Shown: in pieces, positions 54,121 to 62,934 of the stretch
Layout: every line of letters starts with the position of its first letter
Position numbering within the stretch: position 1 is the stretch's first letter
NCBI GenBank assembly: GCA_937873665.1
Contig: CALMYW010000394.1
Location: forward strand, 868,001 to 932,000
Reading direction: 5' to 3'
DNA: 64,000 nucleotides
Source: an uncultured Sphingorhabdus sp.
GTDB taxonomy: Bacteria > Pseudomonadota > Alphaproteobacteria > Sphingomonadales > Sphingomonadaceae
Made by a program: the position numbers and the translations under genes
Notes under the pieces: generated by a model
Seen by the model: the letters and a program-made list of their open reading frames with translations, nothing else
Told to the model about the DNA's origin: nothing
Databases searched by the model: none

Positions 54121-55524
54121 ATGAAAAAGAGCATAAAAGCCAAGCTGATGCTTGCGACCCCCGCCGCCTTGCTGTTCACCCTTTCGGGCACGGCATATGC
54201 GCAGAGCGTTGACCTGAAAAGCGCGGTCGAGGTGGCTGTTGAAAGCCACCCCGAAATCAACCAGGCCGCGATGAACAAGGAAGCGATCGAATTCGAACGT
54301 GAACAGGCGCAGGGACTGTTCCTGCCCCGCATCACGGTTGAGGGTTCGGTTGGTATCCGCCGCCTCGAAAACCCGACCCGCCGGGCGCTTGGGATCGAAA
54401 ATGACGAACTCTATCCGATGGAGGCCGGTCTGCGTGCCGAGCAGATCATTTTCGACTCTGGCAATCGCGCCAACGAACTGAAGCGGCAGGCGTCGCGCAC
54501 CGATGGTGCTGCCTATCGCGTAGACGAGCGGTCGCAGTTCATAGCATTGCAGGTGTCGCGCCAATATCTCGACTATCTGCTGCAACAGCGGATTGTCGCC
54601 GCATCGCAGGACAATGTTGCCTTCCACAACAAACTGGTTGGTGATCTTCGCGAAGGCGTGACCAAAGGCTCGATCAGCATCGCTGACCAGCAACAGGCCG
54701 AAGAACGTCTGCAATCGGCTTTGGCGCGCTTGACCGAAGCCGAGCAGGACATGGTCAATACCGCCATCGCCTTCCGCACGCTGACTGGTCTTGATATCGA
54801 TAATAGCGCGACCTTGCCGCCTTCGCTGCGCGCAAACCTGCCCGCGTCGCTTCCCGAAGCGATCGAAAAGGTTCGTCTGCAGAGCCCGAAAGTGCGCGAA
54901 GCACAGGCCGATCTGGATGCCGCACATGCGGTTATCGGAAAAGCAAAAGCCGATCTGGGACCGACAATCTCGCTGGAGGGCAATGCCCGTATCGGCGATG
55001 ATATTGACGGTTTCCGTGGAGAAACGAATGACTTGCAAGCCCGGGTGGTCGCACGCTGGCTGATCTTTGACGGCGGCATAAACCGCGCAAAGGTCCAGGA
55101 AATGGTTCGCCGGGCAAGCGAAGTTCGCTTCCGCCTGCACCAGTTGACCCGTGAAGCTGAAGAGGATGTCCGCGTATCGTGGAACGCCTGGACCAGCCAG
55201 GGCAAACTGGCCGGCGAACTTGACCGGCAGAGCAAGGTTTCGGACGACTTGCTGCTTTCCTATCGGGAACAGTTCAATGTCGGTCGTCGCTCGCTGCTCG
55301 ACGTGCTCGACGCGCAGAACACCCGCTATAATGTGCAGGTGCGTGCCGAAACTGCGCGCTTCGCCGAGACCTTTGCAGAGTACAAGATCCTGGCTGCCGC
55401 CAATGAGCTGATGCAGGCCTTGGGTGTGGGGGCTCGCCCCGATGCCGAAGCCAATGCCCGCGAGCGGTTCAAGGTCGGCCCGACTCCGCCGGCAGAACTA
55501 GATCGCAGGCGCTATTCGAACTGA
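54121..55524 (+). CDS. TolC-family outer-membrane channel (LapE-like)
   Basis: A 467-residue outer-membrane secretion factor with a signal peptide (ending AYAQS). The two TolC repeats contain VDLKSAVEVAVESHPEINQA and, near the end, YREQFNVGRRSLLDVLDAQNTRY, which is the typical second-repeat motif. The ATG at 54121 behind GGGAG is used; the frame is open 6 codons upstream. It is the outer channel for the adhesin. A 227-base gap with two hairpins separates it from the ABC gene. Confidence 0.9.
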   Translation: MKKSIKAKLMLATPAALLFTLSGTAYAQSVDLKSAVEVAVESHPEINQAAMNKEAIEFEREQAQGLFLPRITVEGSVGIRRLENPTRRALGIENDELYPMEAGLRAEQIIFDSGNRANELKRQASRTDGAAYRVDERSQFIALQVSRQYLDYLLQQRIVAASQDNVAFHNKLVGDLREGVTKGSISIADQQQAEERLQSALARLTEAEQDMVNTAIAFRTLTGLDIDNSATLPPSLRANLPASLPEAIEKVRLQSPKVREAQADLDAAHAVIGKAKADLGPTISLEGNARIGDDIDGFRGETNDLQARVVARWLIFDGGINRAKVQEMVRRASEVRFRLHQLTREAEEDVRVSWNAWTSQGKLAGELDRQSKVSDDLLLSYREQFNVGRRSLLDVLDAQNTRYNVQVRAETARFAETFAEYKILAAANELMQALGVGARPDAEANARERFKVGPTPPAELDRRRYSN

Positions 55525-55532
55525 CGTCATGA

Positions 55533-55568
55533 CGGATCGCCGAGGAGTTCAACCCGATCGGCGATCCG
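55533..55568 (+). repeat. Inverted repeat after the TolC-like gene
   Basis: CGGATCGCC (55533-55541) is inverted as GGCGATCCG (55560-55568), 9 bp perfect with an 18-base loop. No T-run follows. It could weaken read-through within the operon. Confidence 0.5.
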
Positions 55569-55595
55569 CAAAACAAGGTAAACAAGCTTCGAGGC

Positions 55596-55632
55596 GCCAC
55601 AATATTATTGATATAATTCAATAATTTGTGGC
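55596..55632 (+). repeat. Long AT-rich hairpin upstream of the ABC transporter gene
   Basis: GCCACAATATTATTG (55596-55610) pairs with CAATAATTTGTGGC (55619-55632), 14 bp with one bulged T and an 8-base loop. It lies in the only sizeable gap of the secretion operon and is markedly AT-rich. It may be a terminator, operator or mRNA processing site. Confidence 0.55.
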
Positions 55633-55751
55633 ACTAAAATCGACAATGTTGGTTAACCCGTTTTTGACTCTTCGAAAGTGCGTCTAGTGGAAGCTGCCAC
55701 GACGGGACTTTGGTCCGGACTCGCCGATGCAAAATGTACAGGAGTTGGCAT

Positions 55752-57887
55752 TTGACGCTGGAAGAGTGGCATAATACTCCGCCGCAAGGTGACGAGTTGC
55801 TTGCATGCATCAGCGTGCTGGCGGCGCAGAACGAGCGTCCGTCTTCGCCCGCCTCTATCCGTGCCGGCCTCGCGCTGGACGAAGCTGGCCTGCTGCCTTT
55901 CCATCAGGCTGAGACCGCACTTGACCAGATTGGGCTGCGCGGCGAAGCCACATCCCGCCGCTTGCGCGGCTGGCAAGAACGTGACCTGCCTGCCATACTC
56001 CTTGCGGGCCCGGGACGCGCGCTGATATTGCATGCCATCAATGGGACTGCTTTCGAAATTCAGATGCCCGGAAACCCGGATCGCATCTGGGTCGAGCGTC
56101 AGGCACTCGAAGCAGTTTATGCCGGACAGGCTGTCATCGTTGATCCCGACCCAAGCCGCGACCGCGAAGGCGAACGCCCCTGGGAGAAGGTCCGCCGCAA
56201 CCATTGGTTCTGGCACGAAGTCTGGAAGGTCCGCAAATCCTTCCTTTATGTGATGCTGGCCGCATTGGTGATCAATCTGCTCGCCTTTGCCCTGCCGCTG
56301 TTCACGATGAATGTGTATGACCGCATCATTCCCAACAAGTCGGTAACCAGCCTTTGGGTGCTGGCTTTTGGCGTGGGGATTGCAATCTCGGTCGAGTTCG
56401 GTTTGCGGCTGGCACGCACCCGTTTGGTTGATGAACTGGGCCGCGCCCTTGATGCCCGTTTATCGCAGCGGCTGTTTGAAAAAGTGCTCAATTTACCGAT
56501 GTCCGAAAAGAAGGGCAGCACGGGTGCTTTGGCCCGCCGCGTCACCGACTATGAAATGGTCCGCGATTTCTTCGCGTCGACCACGGTTGTCCTGATCGTC
56601 GACATCATATTCCTGTTCCTCTTCGTTGCGCTGATCGCCATACTTGCAGGCTGGCTCGCGCTGATCCCTGTCGTCGCCATCATCGTCATGGCAACGGCCG
56701 GCTTTCTGCTGCAAAAATCGATGGGCCAGGCTGCGCTCGACGCACAGGCGGATTCCAGCCTGCAGCAATCAGCGCTGATCGAATCAATCAGCGGCATCGA
56801 GACGCTGAAAGCCTGCCGCGCCGAAGGCCGGATGCTCGGCCGCTGGCAACGCTATTCAGCCGCGAGCGCGCAAACGCAGGAGAAGTTGCGTAACCTGACT
56901 GCAACTGCGGTCAATCTTGCCGCATTCTGCCAGCAGGCAACCAATATCGCGCTGGTCATTGGCGGTTTCTATCTTTTCAGCGCCGGTGCAATCTCGATGG
57001 GCGGCATTATCGCCATCGTTATGCTTGCTGGGAAATCCTTGTCGCCCGTCGGCCAGCTCGCTTTCCTGATGACACGAGGACGCCAGGCCTTTGTTACCCT
57101 CGCCAGCCTGCAAACGCTGATGGAGCAAAACGACGAACGCGAAAAGGGTAGCCGCTCAGTTGTGCCGGTAATCTCGCAGGGGCAAGTCGAACTCGACCAT
57201 GTCGGCTTCAGCTATCCGGAAGCGGGCAAGGAATCGCTCTCTGATATCAACCTGAAAATCAAGCCCGGCGAGCGCATAGGCCTGATCGGTCGTGTGGCAT
57301 CGGGTAAATCGACACTCGGACGCCTGATCTGCGGGCTCTATGAACCGACCGAAGGCAGCTATCGCATCGACGGCCTCGATAGCCGCCAGCATCACCCGCA
57401 CGAAGTCCGCGCCGCTCTGCGCTTTGTCGGGCAGGATGCCGAACTGTTCAGCGGCACTGTGCGCGAAAACCTGTTGCTCGGAGCGCGAAATCTGGATGAA
57501 GAAAGGCTCCTCGAAGCTGTTGCCGCCTCCGGTGCCGACGGCTTTATCGGCCGCGATGCCGCCGGTTTTGACCTGCATATTGGCGAGCGTGGATCGCGCC
57601 TTTCCGGCGGGCAACGCAGCTTCATGGTTCTGGCCCGTGCTTTGGTCGAACCCTGCAAGTTGCTGTTCCTCGACGAACCTACCGGCGCGATGGACACGCA
57701 AACCGAACGCCTTTTCATTGATCGTCTCAACAAGGCCATGAAGCCAGAGCAGACGCTCATCGTTTCCACCCACCGCAACGCCATGCTCGCGATTGTCGAT
57801 CGTCTTATCGTGATCGACAAGGGTCGCATCATCGCAGACGGGCCGCGGGATCAGATACTTGCCAAGGCTGGCTTGGCGGGAGAATGA
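55752..57887 (+). CDS. Type I secretion ABC transporter (LapB-like)
   Basis: A 711-residue exporter. An N-terminal C39-like domain without the catalytic Cys (EEWHNTPPQGDELLACISVL) is followed by a six-helix membrane domain (about residues 155-440) and an ATPase. Walker A is GRVASGKST near residue 515, the signature is RLSGGQRSFM, and Walker B is LLFLDEPTGAMD. A TTG at 55752 is preferred because AGGAG lies 7 bases upstream; an ATG at 55734 in the same frame is the alternative. It overlaps the next gene (ATGA). Confidence 0.9.
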   Translation: MTLEEWHNTPPQGDELLACISVLAAQNERPSSPASIRAGLALDEAGLLPFHQAETALDQIGLRGEATSRRLRGWQERDLPAILLAGPGRALILHAINGTAFEIQMPGNPDRIWVERQALEAVYAGQAVIVDPDPSRDREGERPWEKVRRNHWFWHEVWKVRKSFLYVMLAALVINLLAFALPLFTMNVYDRIIPNKSVTSLWVLAFGVGIAISVEFGLRLARTRLVDELGRALDARLSQRLFEKVLNLPMSEKKGSTGALARRVTDYEMVRDFFASTTVVLIVDIIFLFLFVALIAILAGWLALIPVVAIIVMATAGFLLQKSMGQAALDAQADSSLQQSALIESISGIETLKACRAEGRMLGRWQRYSAASAQTQEKLRNLTATAVNLAAFCQQATNIALVIGGFYLFSAGAISMGGIIAIVMLAGKSLSPVGQLAFLMTRGRQAFVTLASLQTLMEQNDEREKGSRSVVPVISQGQVELDHVGFSYPEAGKESLSDINLKIKPGERIGLIGRVASGKSTLGRLICGLYEPTEGSYRIDGLDSRQHHPHEVRAALRFVGQDAELFSGTVRENLLLGARNLDEERLLEAVAASGADGFIGRDAAGFDLHIGERGSRLSGGQRSFMVLARALVEPCKLLFLDEPTGAMDTQTERLFIDRLNKAMKPEQTLIVSTHRNAMLAIVDRLIVIDKGRIIADGPRDQILAKAGLAGE

Positions 57888-58984
57888 CCATGCACGCATC
57901 CCTGTTAGACGCGACCAAAGACCATGCAGCGCCTGAAAGCGCCAAAAGGTCCAACCGACCTGTCCTGATATTCTTCGGAATATTGACCGCCCTCGCCCTG
58001 CTTGCGGTGACGCTTCGCGATACTGACCTTTCACGGCTGCCTGCGATATTGGGGCTGGGCGAACCTGCACAAGCAGCATCTGTGCCGCAGATGAGCGAAA
58101 AGGAACGGAAAGCACTGCTTTCGATCACCGAAGAAGCGTTGGAAAAGCCGGAACTGATTGGCGAGGATGCGCTGGCGAAGAATGAAGCCTTACCCTTCTC
58201 CGACGCCCCGATTCTCGCGGCCAAGCCGTTTGCGATCCGCAACTATTTTTCGGGCGCTGGGCTAACGGCTCTGCAATGCATGACGCAGGCAGTTTACTAC
58301 GAAGCCGCTTATGAACCGCTTCAGGGCCGCCGCGCGGTCGCACAGGTCGTGCTCAACCGCGTGCGCCACCCGGCCTTCCCCAACTCTGTGTGCGGCGTCG
58401 TTTATCAGGGATCGAACCAGCGCATTTGCCAGTTCAGCTTCACCTGTGACGGCTCGCTCAACCGCAAGCCTTCGGCTGCAGCCTGGGCCGCTGCCGAAGC
58501 GGTCGCGCGTGAAGCGCTGACCGGCTATGTCGAGCGCTCGGTCGGGCAGGCAACGCATTATCACGCCAACTATGTCTCGCCTTACTGGGCCCCCAAGCTG
58601 ACCAAGATTTCGCAGCTGGGCGCGCACATCTTCTATCGCTGGCCCGGCAAATGGGGCATGCCCGGTGCCTTTACGGCAAGCTATTCGGGTGTTGAGGGAA
58701 TCCCTGCGCTGAACAATCTTGCGGCCCTTGGTGAAGAAGGCCTCATGACCGAACAGCTGACCGTTGACCAGCAAACCGAAGCCCTCGCGCGCTCGAAGCT
58801 TGCGCCCGAACTGGTGCCAATGCGCGCCGCCGAAAATGATGTCGGTGGCCGCCTTGATATCAGCAAGGGCTGGACATTGAGCATTCCTGATCCGCGCGAA
58901 ACCCGCGGTGCATCCGCTGCCATCGCGCAGCGCCAGTCAAGCGGTGGTGCGGAAACCCCGAAACCTGCTATGGGTGGTCAATGA
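57884..58984 (+). CDS. SleB/CwlJ-type cell-wall hydrolase inside the secretion operon
   Basis: A 366-residue protein with an N-terminal membrane helix (LIFFGILTALALLAVTL) and a Hydrolase_2 domain around residues 120-260: MTQAVYYEAAYEPLQGRRAV (Glu of the active site), VVLNRVRHPAFPNSVCGVVY, and CQFSFTCDG. The family cleaves peptidoglycan. It overlaps the ABC gene and the HlyD gene by four bases each, so it is made together with the export machine and may open the wall for it. Confidence 0.88.
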   Translation: MTMHASLLDATKDHAAPESAKRSNRPVLIFFGILTALALLAVTLRDTDLSRLPAILGLGEPAQAASVPQMSEKERKALLSITEEALEKPELIGEDALAKNEALPFSDAPILAAKPFAIRNYFSGAGLTALQCMTQAVYYEAAYEPLQGRRAVAQVVLNRVRHPAFPNSVCGVVYQGSNQRICQFSFTCDGSLNRKPSAAAWAAAEAVAREALTGYVERSVGQATHYHANYVSPYWAPKLTKISQLGAHIFYRWPGKWGMPGAFTASYSGVEGIPALNNLAALGEEGLMTEQLTVDQQTEALARSKLAPELVPMRAAENDVGGRLDISKGWTLSIPDPRETRGASAAIAQRQSSGGAETPKPAMGGQ

Positions 58985-60264
58985 GAGCTTTACTCGATTG
59001 GTACAGGGGCCAGAGCGGCTCACGCCAGATCATCGTTGCCGCGACCGCAGGTTTCCTGCTTTTTCTGATCTGGGCGAGTTTTGCGCAGATTGACGAAGTG
59101 ACCCGTGGTCAAGGGCGGGTGATCCCGTCGAGCAAGATGCAATTGGTGCAGGCAGCCGAGCCAGCCACGATCAAGGATATTCTGGTCCGTTCGGGCCAAC
59201 GCGTACGCAAGGGCCAGTTGCTCGTTCGCCTCGACGACACCGAATCGTCGTCACAATTGGGGCAGATTGCCGCCGAGAACCGTTCGCTTGCTGCCCGTGC
59301 AGCGCGTCTGTCGCGTGAAGGCGGTGCAGGCGGGGACTGCCCGCCGAATCCGGATGGCAGCATTCCGGAAGAATGCCGTCAAGAAGCAGCATTGGCATCG
59401 GTGCGCGCATCCGCCTTGCGCAGCCGTATCTCCGCCATGAGCGCCGCCGTCGAGCAGCGCCGCCGCGACTATGGCGAAGCGCAAGCGACCGTCGCCAGCC
59501 TGCGGCAGAGCCTGCAACTCGCCCAAAATCAAGTTAACATGCTGGCTCCGCTCGCTGCCAAATCGATTGTTCCGCAGACTGAGTTGCTGTCCGCACAGCG
59601 TGAAGTGACCGATATTCAGGGTCGCCTTGCTGCTGCCCAGCAAGCCGCGTCGCGCGCGCAGGCGGCTATCGCCGAAGCGCAGGCGCAGGCTTCCGAAGCC
59701 GGTTTCCAGTTCAAACAGGAAGCGCTCGACGAGCGTAGCCAGATCGCCACCAAGATGGCGGTGAACGAACAGTCGCTGAAAGGCGCTGCGGGCCGCGTCA
59801 ACCGGGCTGAAATCCGTTCTCCCGTCGATGGCGTGGTCAACGATGTACAGGTAACCACCATTGGCGGCTTCGTGCAGGCCGGTGAGAAGATCATGCAGGT
59901 CGTGCCGGTGGGCGACAAGCTGCTGGTCGAAGCCCGTGTTACCCCGAGTGACATCGCCTTCATCAAGGTAGGGGACCGGGCAAATGTCAAAGTGACTGCT
60001 TATGATTTCTCGATCTATGGGGGCCTGTCGGGTCGCGTGGTCCAGGTCTCCGCCGACAGCATTTATGACGAGGTGACGAAAGAAGCCTATTTCACGGTGG
60101 TCGTCGAAACCGACAAATCCTATTTGCTGTCGGCAGGCAAGCGCCTACCCATCAGCCCCGGCATGATTTGCGATGTCGAAATCATCACCGGTCGCAAGAG
60201 CATCCTCAGCTACCTGCTGAAGCCTCTGATCAAAGCACGCTCGGAAGCGCTACGCGAACGGTGA
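58981..60264 (+). CDS. HlyD-type membrane fusion protein (LapC-like)
   Basis: A 427-residue inner-membrane adaptor. One helix near residues 17-37 (IVAATAGFLLFLIWASFAQI) is followed by the lipoyl half-motif (TRGQGRVIPSSKMQLVQ), a long coiled-coil hairpin (about residues 85-280, Gln/Ala-rich), the second half-motif (AEIRSPVDGVVNDVQV), and the HlyD C-terminal ISPGMICDVEIITGRKSILSYL. It bridges the ABC transporter and TolC. Confidence 0.93.
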   Translation: MRALLDWYRGQSGSRQIIVAATAGFLLFLIWASFAQIDEVTRGQGRVIPSSKMQLVQAAEPATIKDILVRSGQRVRKGQLLVRLDDTESSSQLGQIAAENRSLAARAARLSREGGAGGDCPPNPDGSIPEECRQEAALASVRASALRSRISAMSAAVEQRRRDYGEAQATVASLRQSLQLAQNQVNMLAPLAAKSIVPQTELLSAQREVTDIQGRLAAAQQAASRAQAAIAEAQAQASEAGFQFKQEALDERSQIATKMAVNEQSLKGAAGRVNRAEIRSPVDGVVNDVQVTTIGGFVQAGEKIMQVVPVGDKLLVEARVTPSDIAFIKVGDRANVKVTAYDFSIYGGLSGRVVQVSADSIYDEVTKEAYFTVVVETDKSYLLSAGKRLPISPGMICDVEIITGRKSILSYLLKPLIKARSEALRER

Positions 60265-60271
60265 GTCCGAC

Positions 60272-61339
60272 TCAGCTGCTGAGCGCTGCGATACGGATCG
60301 GGGCTGGCTGAACGACTTCTGGTTGAGCCGCATAGCCATGCAGCCATGCCTTGCCCGCCGAATAGCTCATCACCGGACGGTAGTCGCGGATAGTGGCCGC
60401 ATCGACAATGCGGTCGGTGTTGTTGTCGAGCACCATCAGGCGATCACCGTTCCGCACCACAAGCAACGCATGGTCAGCGCGGCGGACCAGATCCTTGGCG
60501 ATGACGAGGAACATGTCGCCCCGGGCAACGCCGGCTGCTTCAAGCAGTTTCATCTTGGCGATGGCATAATCCTCGCAATCGCCCTGCCCTGCGCGTAGCG
60601 TTTCGGTCGCTGTCGCCCAGCGATCGGCGACCTTGAAGCGAACTGCGTCGTCGATAAAGTTGACACGGCGGTTGACCCAGCTGTTGACCAGCTCGATCTT
60701 TGCGCCCTGATCAAGGCCTCGGGCCTCGCCAACTACGCCTCGCCATGGTCCGGCACGCCCCGACAACCCCGACGCCTGTGCGCGCTGCCATTTGCTGTCG
60801 AGCGGGGTGCGCCCGACCGAGAGAGCGACACTGCCAAAGACATTCGGCTTGCTGACATCGATCTTGGGCAGCATCAATCCGGGCTGCATCTGCGGGCGCC
60901 GCATGATCGAAACTGCGGCCAGACGCGACACCCACTGCGTGGCACGTGCACGCGGATCCAGATCGGGTTCGGGCGCAAATGTCGGCAAGCGGGTGAACGC
61001 CATCGCTGTACAAGCAGTTGCGGGAACCGTTGTCGGCCCTGCGGCGGGTGCCAGCATCGCAACCTGTTGAACGGGCGCGGGCGCTGCAGCCGCAGCTTGC
61101 TGCGCACGAAGCTCATCAAGCTTGCTACGCGCACCGCCCAATATCGCCTCTGACTTTGTCGGCGCTAAAGCCGGAGCCGCCATGGCCATATCATAGCCGA
61201 CCGGACAGCTTTGCTCGGTTGCGGGAAGGGGCACGATCAGTGCCCAGGCCGAAGCCGGGCAAAGACTGGCTGTCAGCACAGCCGTGGCAATGGCAAGGTG
61301 CGCGCTGCGCTTCGTTCCGCTGGGAGCATGGGTTTTCAT
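60272..61339 (-). CDS. lapG: LapG-like transglutaminase-fold cysteine protease
   Basis: A 355-residue secreted protein (signal region VLTASLCPASAWA). The C-terminal 190 residues form the bacterial transglutaminase-like cysteine protease domain: C255 in GQGDCEDYAI, H290 in RRADHALLVV, D305 in MVLDNNTD. The DCE flanks of the Cys match the calcium-binding residues known in LapG. LapG cuts the di-alanine site of LapA to release it. An Ala-rich extension of about 160 residues precedes the domain, longer than in Pseudomonas LapG. It converges on the secretion operon with a 7-base gap. Confidence 0.88.
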   Translation of the reverse strand: MKTHAPSGTKRSAHLAIATAVLTASLCPASAWALIVPLPATEQSCPVGYDMAMAAPALAPTKSEAILGGARSKLDELRAQQAAAAAPAPVQQVAMLAPAAGPTTVPATACTAMAFTRLPTFAPEPDLDPRARATQWVSRLAAVSIMRRPQMQPGLMLPKIDVSKPNVFGSVALSVGRTPLDSKWQRAQASGLSGRAGPWRGVVGEARGLDQGAKIELVNSWVNRRVNFIDDAVRFKVADRWATATETLRAGQGDCEDYAIAKMKLLEAAGVARGDMFLVIAKDLVRRADHALLVVRNGDRLMVLDNNTDRIVDAATIRDYRPVMSYSAGKAWLHGYAAQPEVVQPAPIRIAALSS

Positions 61340-61461
61340 GCTGCCCTAAATTGCAGGGAAAGGAGAATTTAGCGTTGAACGCTATGGTTGATAAACATGG
61401 TCGACAAACTGCGACGAAAGAGGGTTAACGGCTGTTAGCGAAGATTGTTTAGCGGCGGAAA

Positions 61462-62934
61462 TCAGCCACGCTGCCAATCGAACCAACGCTGTGCCAATCG
61501 TTGCAGGCGCTCTGGTTTCCTTGCCAGGCGATATTGTCCGGCAGCAAATTTGTTCGCCTCACTCCATGTCGGGTAACTATGAATCGCCGCCATCAGCTTG
61601 CCGAGCGTCAAATTGTGCCGCATCGCAAAGACCAGTTCTGCAATCATCTCGCCGGCATGGCTGGCAACAATGGTCGCCCCCAAAATCCGGTCCTTGCCGG
61701 CAACAGTCAGGATTTTGACGAAACCTTGCGCCTCGCCATCGGCAATGGCGCGATCGAGATCGTCGATATCATAGCGGGTGACATCATAGCTGATGCCCTT
61801 TGCCGCCGCCTCCGCTTCGGTCAGACCAACGCTCGCCACTTCAGGATCGGTGTAGGTGACGCGCGGCAGCACGCGGTAATCCGCCTTGTAGCTTTTGAAC
61901 GGGCGGGCCAGCGCGTTGACAGTCGCGTACCAGGCCTCGTGACTTGCGCCATGGGTGAGTTGCTGGTTCCCCGCAACGTCGCCGGCGACAAAAATGTGCG
62001 GCATCGCGGTTGCCAGTTTTGCATCGATAGCCATTCGCCCGTCGACCACCAAGCCCAGTTCCTCCAGCCCAAAACCGCTCACACGCGCCTTGCGCCCGAC
62101 CGCAATGATGACTTCGTCATAGGCAATCGCCGATTGCTTGCCCTCGGCTTCGACCACCAACTGTTTCCCGCTATCAAAGCGCACCGCCTTGTGCCGGATA
62201 CGAACATCAACGCCCTCTTGCTTCAGCGTCTCCGTCACAAGGGCAGCAGCATCGGCATCTTCTTTCAGCATCAGCCGGTCGGCCATTTCGACCAACGTCA
62301 CCTGACTGCAGAGCCGCTGGAACGCCTGCGCCAATTCACAACCAATAGGGCCACCGCCCAAAATAGCCAGACGCTTTGGCGCCGTTTTGCGCGTGGCCAT
62401 TTCTTCCCACAGCTTTTCGCTGGTGAGATAGCCGCTTTCCTCAACACCGGGGATGGGCGGCACAACCGGCGCAGCCCCCGTAGCGATGACGAAGGCCTTT
62501 GCGGTTAACCGCTGGCTGCTGCCATCGGCTTTGGCAATATCGACCGTCCATGGATCGACAAAACGCGCATAGCCCGTAACGCATTCGACACCGAGGCCGG
62601 TATAGCGTTCAATGCTGTCATGCGGCTCGATTGCGGTGATAACGTCGCGAATGCGTTGCATCACGCGCGGAAAGTCGACTGTTACCTCGCCAGTTTCAAT
62701 CCCATAACGCGCTGCATCGCGTGCGCTATGTGCCACGCGCGCGCTTTTGAGCAGCGCCTTTGAAGGTACGCAACCGGTATTCAGACAGTCGCCGCCCATA
62801 TCGTGCGCCTCGACCAAGGTCACCTTGGCCTTGGCCATTGCCGCGATGTAGGAAGATACCAACCCCGCAGCCCCCGCCCCGATAACGATCAGGTTACGGT
62901 CGAACTTGCGCGGTTTGGGCCAGCTAACGGGCAT
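61462..62934 (-). CDS. Dihydrolipoamide-dehydrogenase/mercuric-reductase-like flavoprotein
   Basis: A 490-residue pyridine nucleotide-disulfide oxidoreductase. It has an FAD motif (IVIGAGAAGLVSSYIAA), a redox disulfide (GGDCLNTGCVPSKALL), an NAD motif (LAILGGGPIGCELAQAF) and the C-terminal dimerisation domain with HSYPTWSEA. The closing His-Pro motif of true lipoamide dehydrogenases (HPHPT) is replaced by HSYPT. It overlaps the upstream VTT gene by 11 bases, a pairing seen in many bacteria. The substrate is unknown. Confidence 0.88.
   Translation of the reverse strand: MPVSWPKPRKFDRNLIVIGAGAAGLVSSYIAAMAKAKVTLVEAHDMGGDCLNTGCVPSKALLKSARVAHSARDAARYGIETGEVTVDFPRVMQRIRDVITAIEPHDSIERYTGLGVECVTGYARFVDPWTVDIAKADGSSQRLTAKAFVIATGAAPVVPPIPGVEESGYLTSEKLWEEMATRKTAPKRLAILGGGPIGCELAQAFQRLCSQVTLVEMADRLMLKEDADAAALVTETLKQEGVDVRIRHKAVRFDSGKQLVVEAEGKQSAIAYDEVIIAVGRKARVSGFGLEELGLVVDGRMAIDAKLATAMPHIFVAGDVAGNQQLTHGASHEAWYATVNALARPFKSYKADYRVLPRVTYTDPEVASVGLTEAEAAAKGISYDVTRYDIDDLDRAIADGEAQGFVKILTVAGKDRILGATIVASHAGEMIAELVFAMRHNLTLGKLMAAIHSYPTWSEANKFAAGQYRLARKPERLQRLAQRWFDWQRG

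Noticed and set aside
55710..55751. Longer N terminus for the ABC transporter from 55710
   Set aside because: The TTG at 55752 has AGGAG at proper spacing and begins at the conserved C39-like domain; the upstream start has no ribosome binding site.
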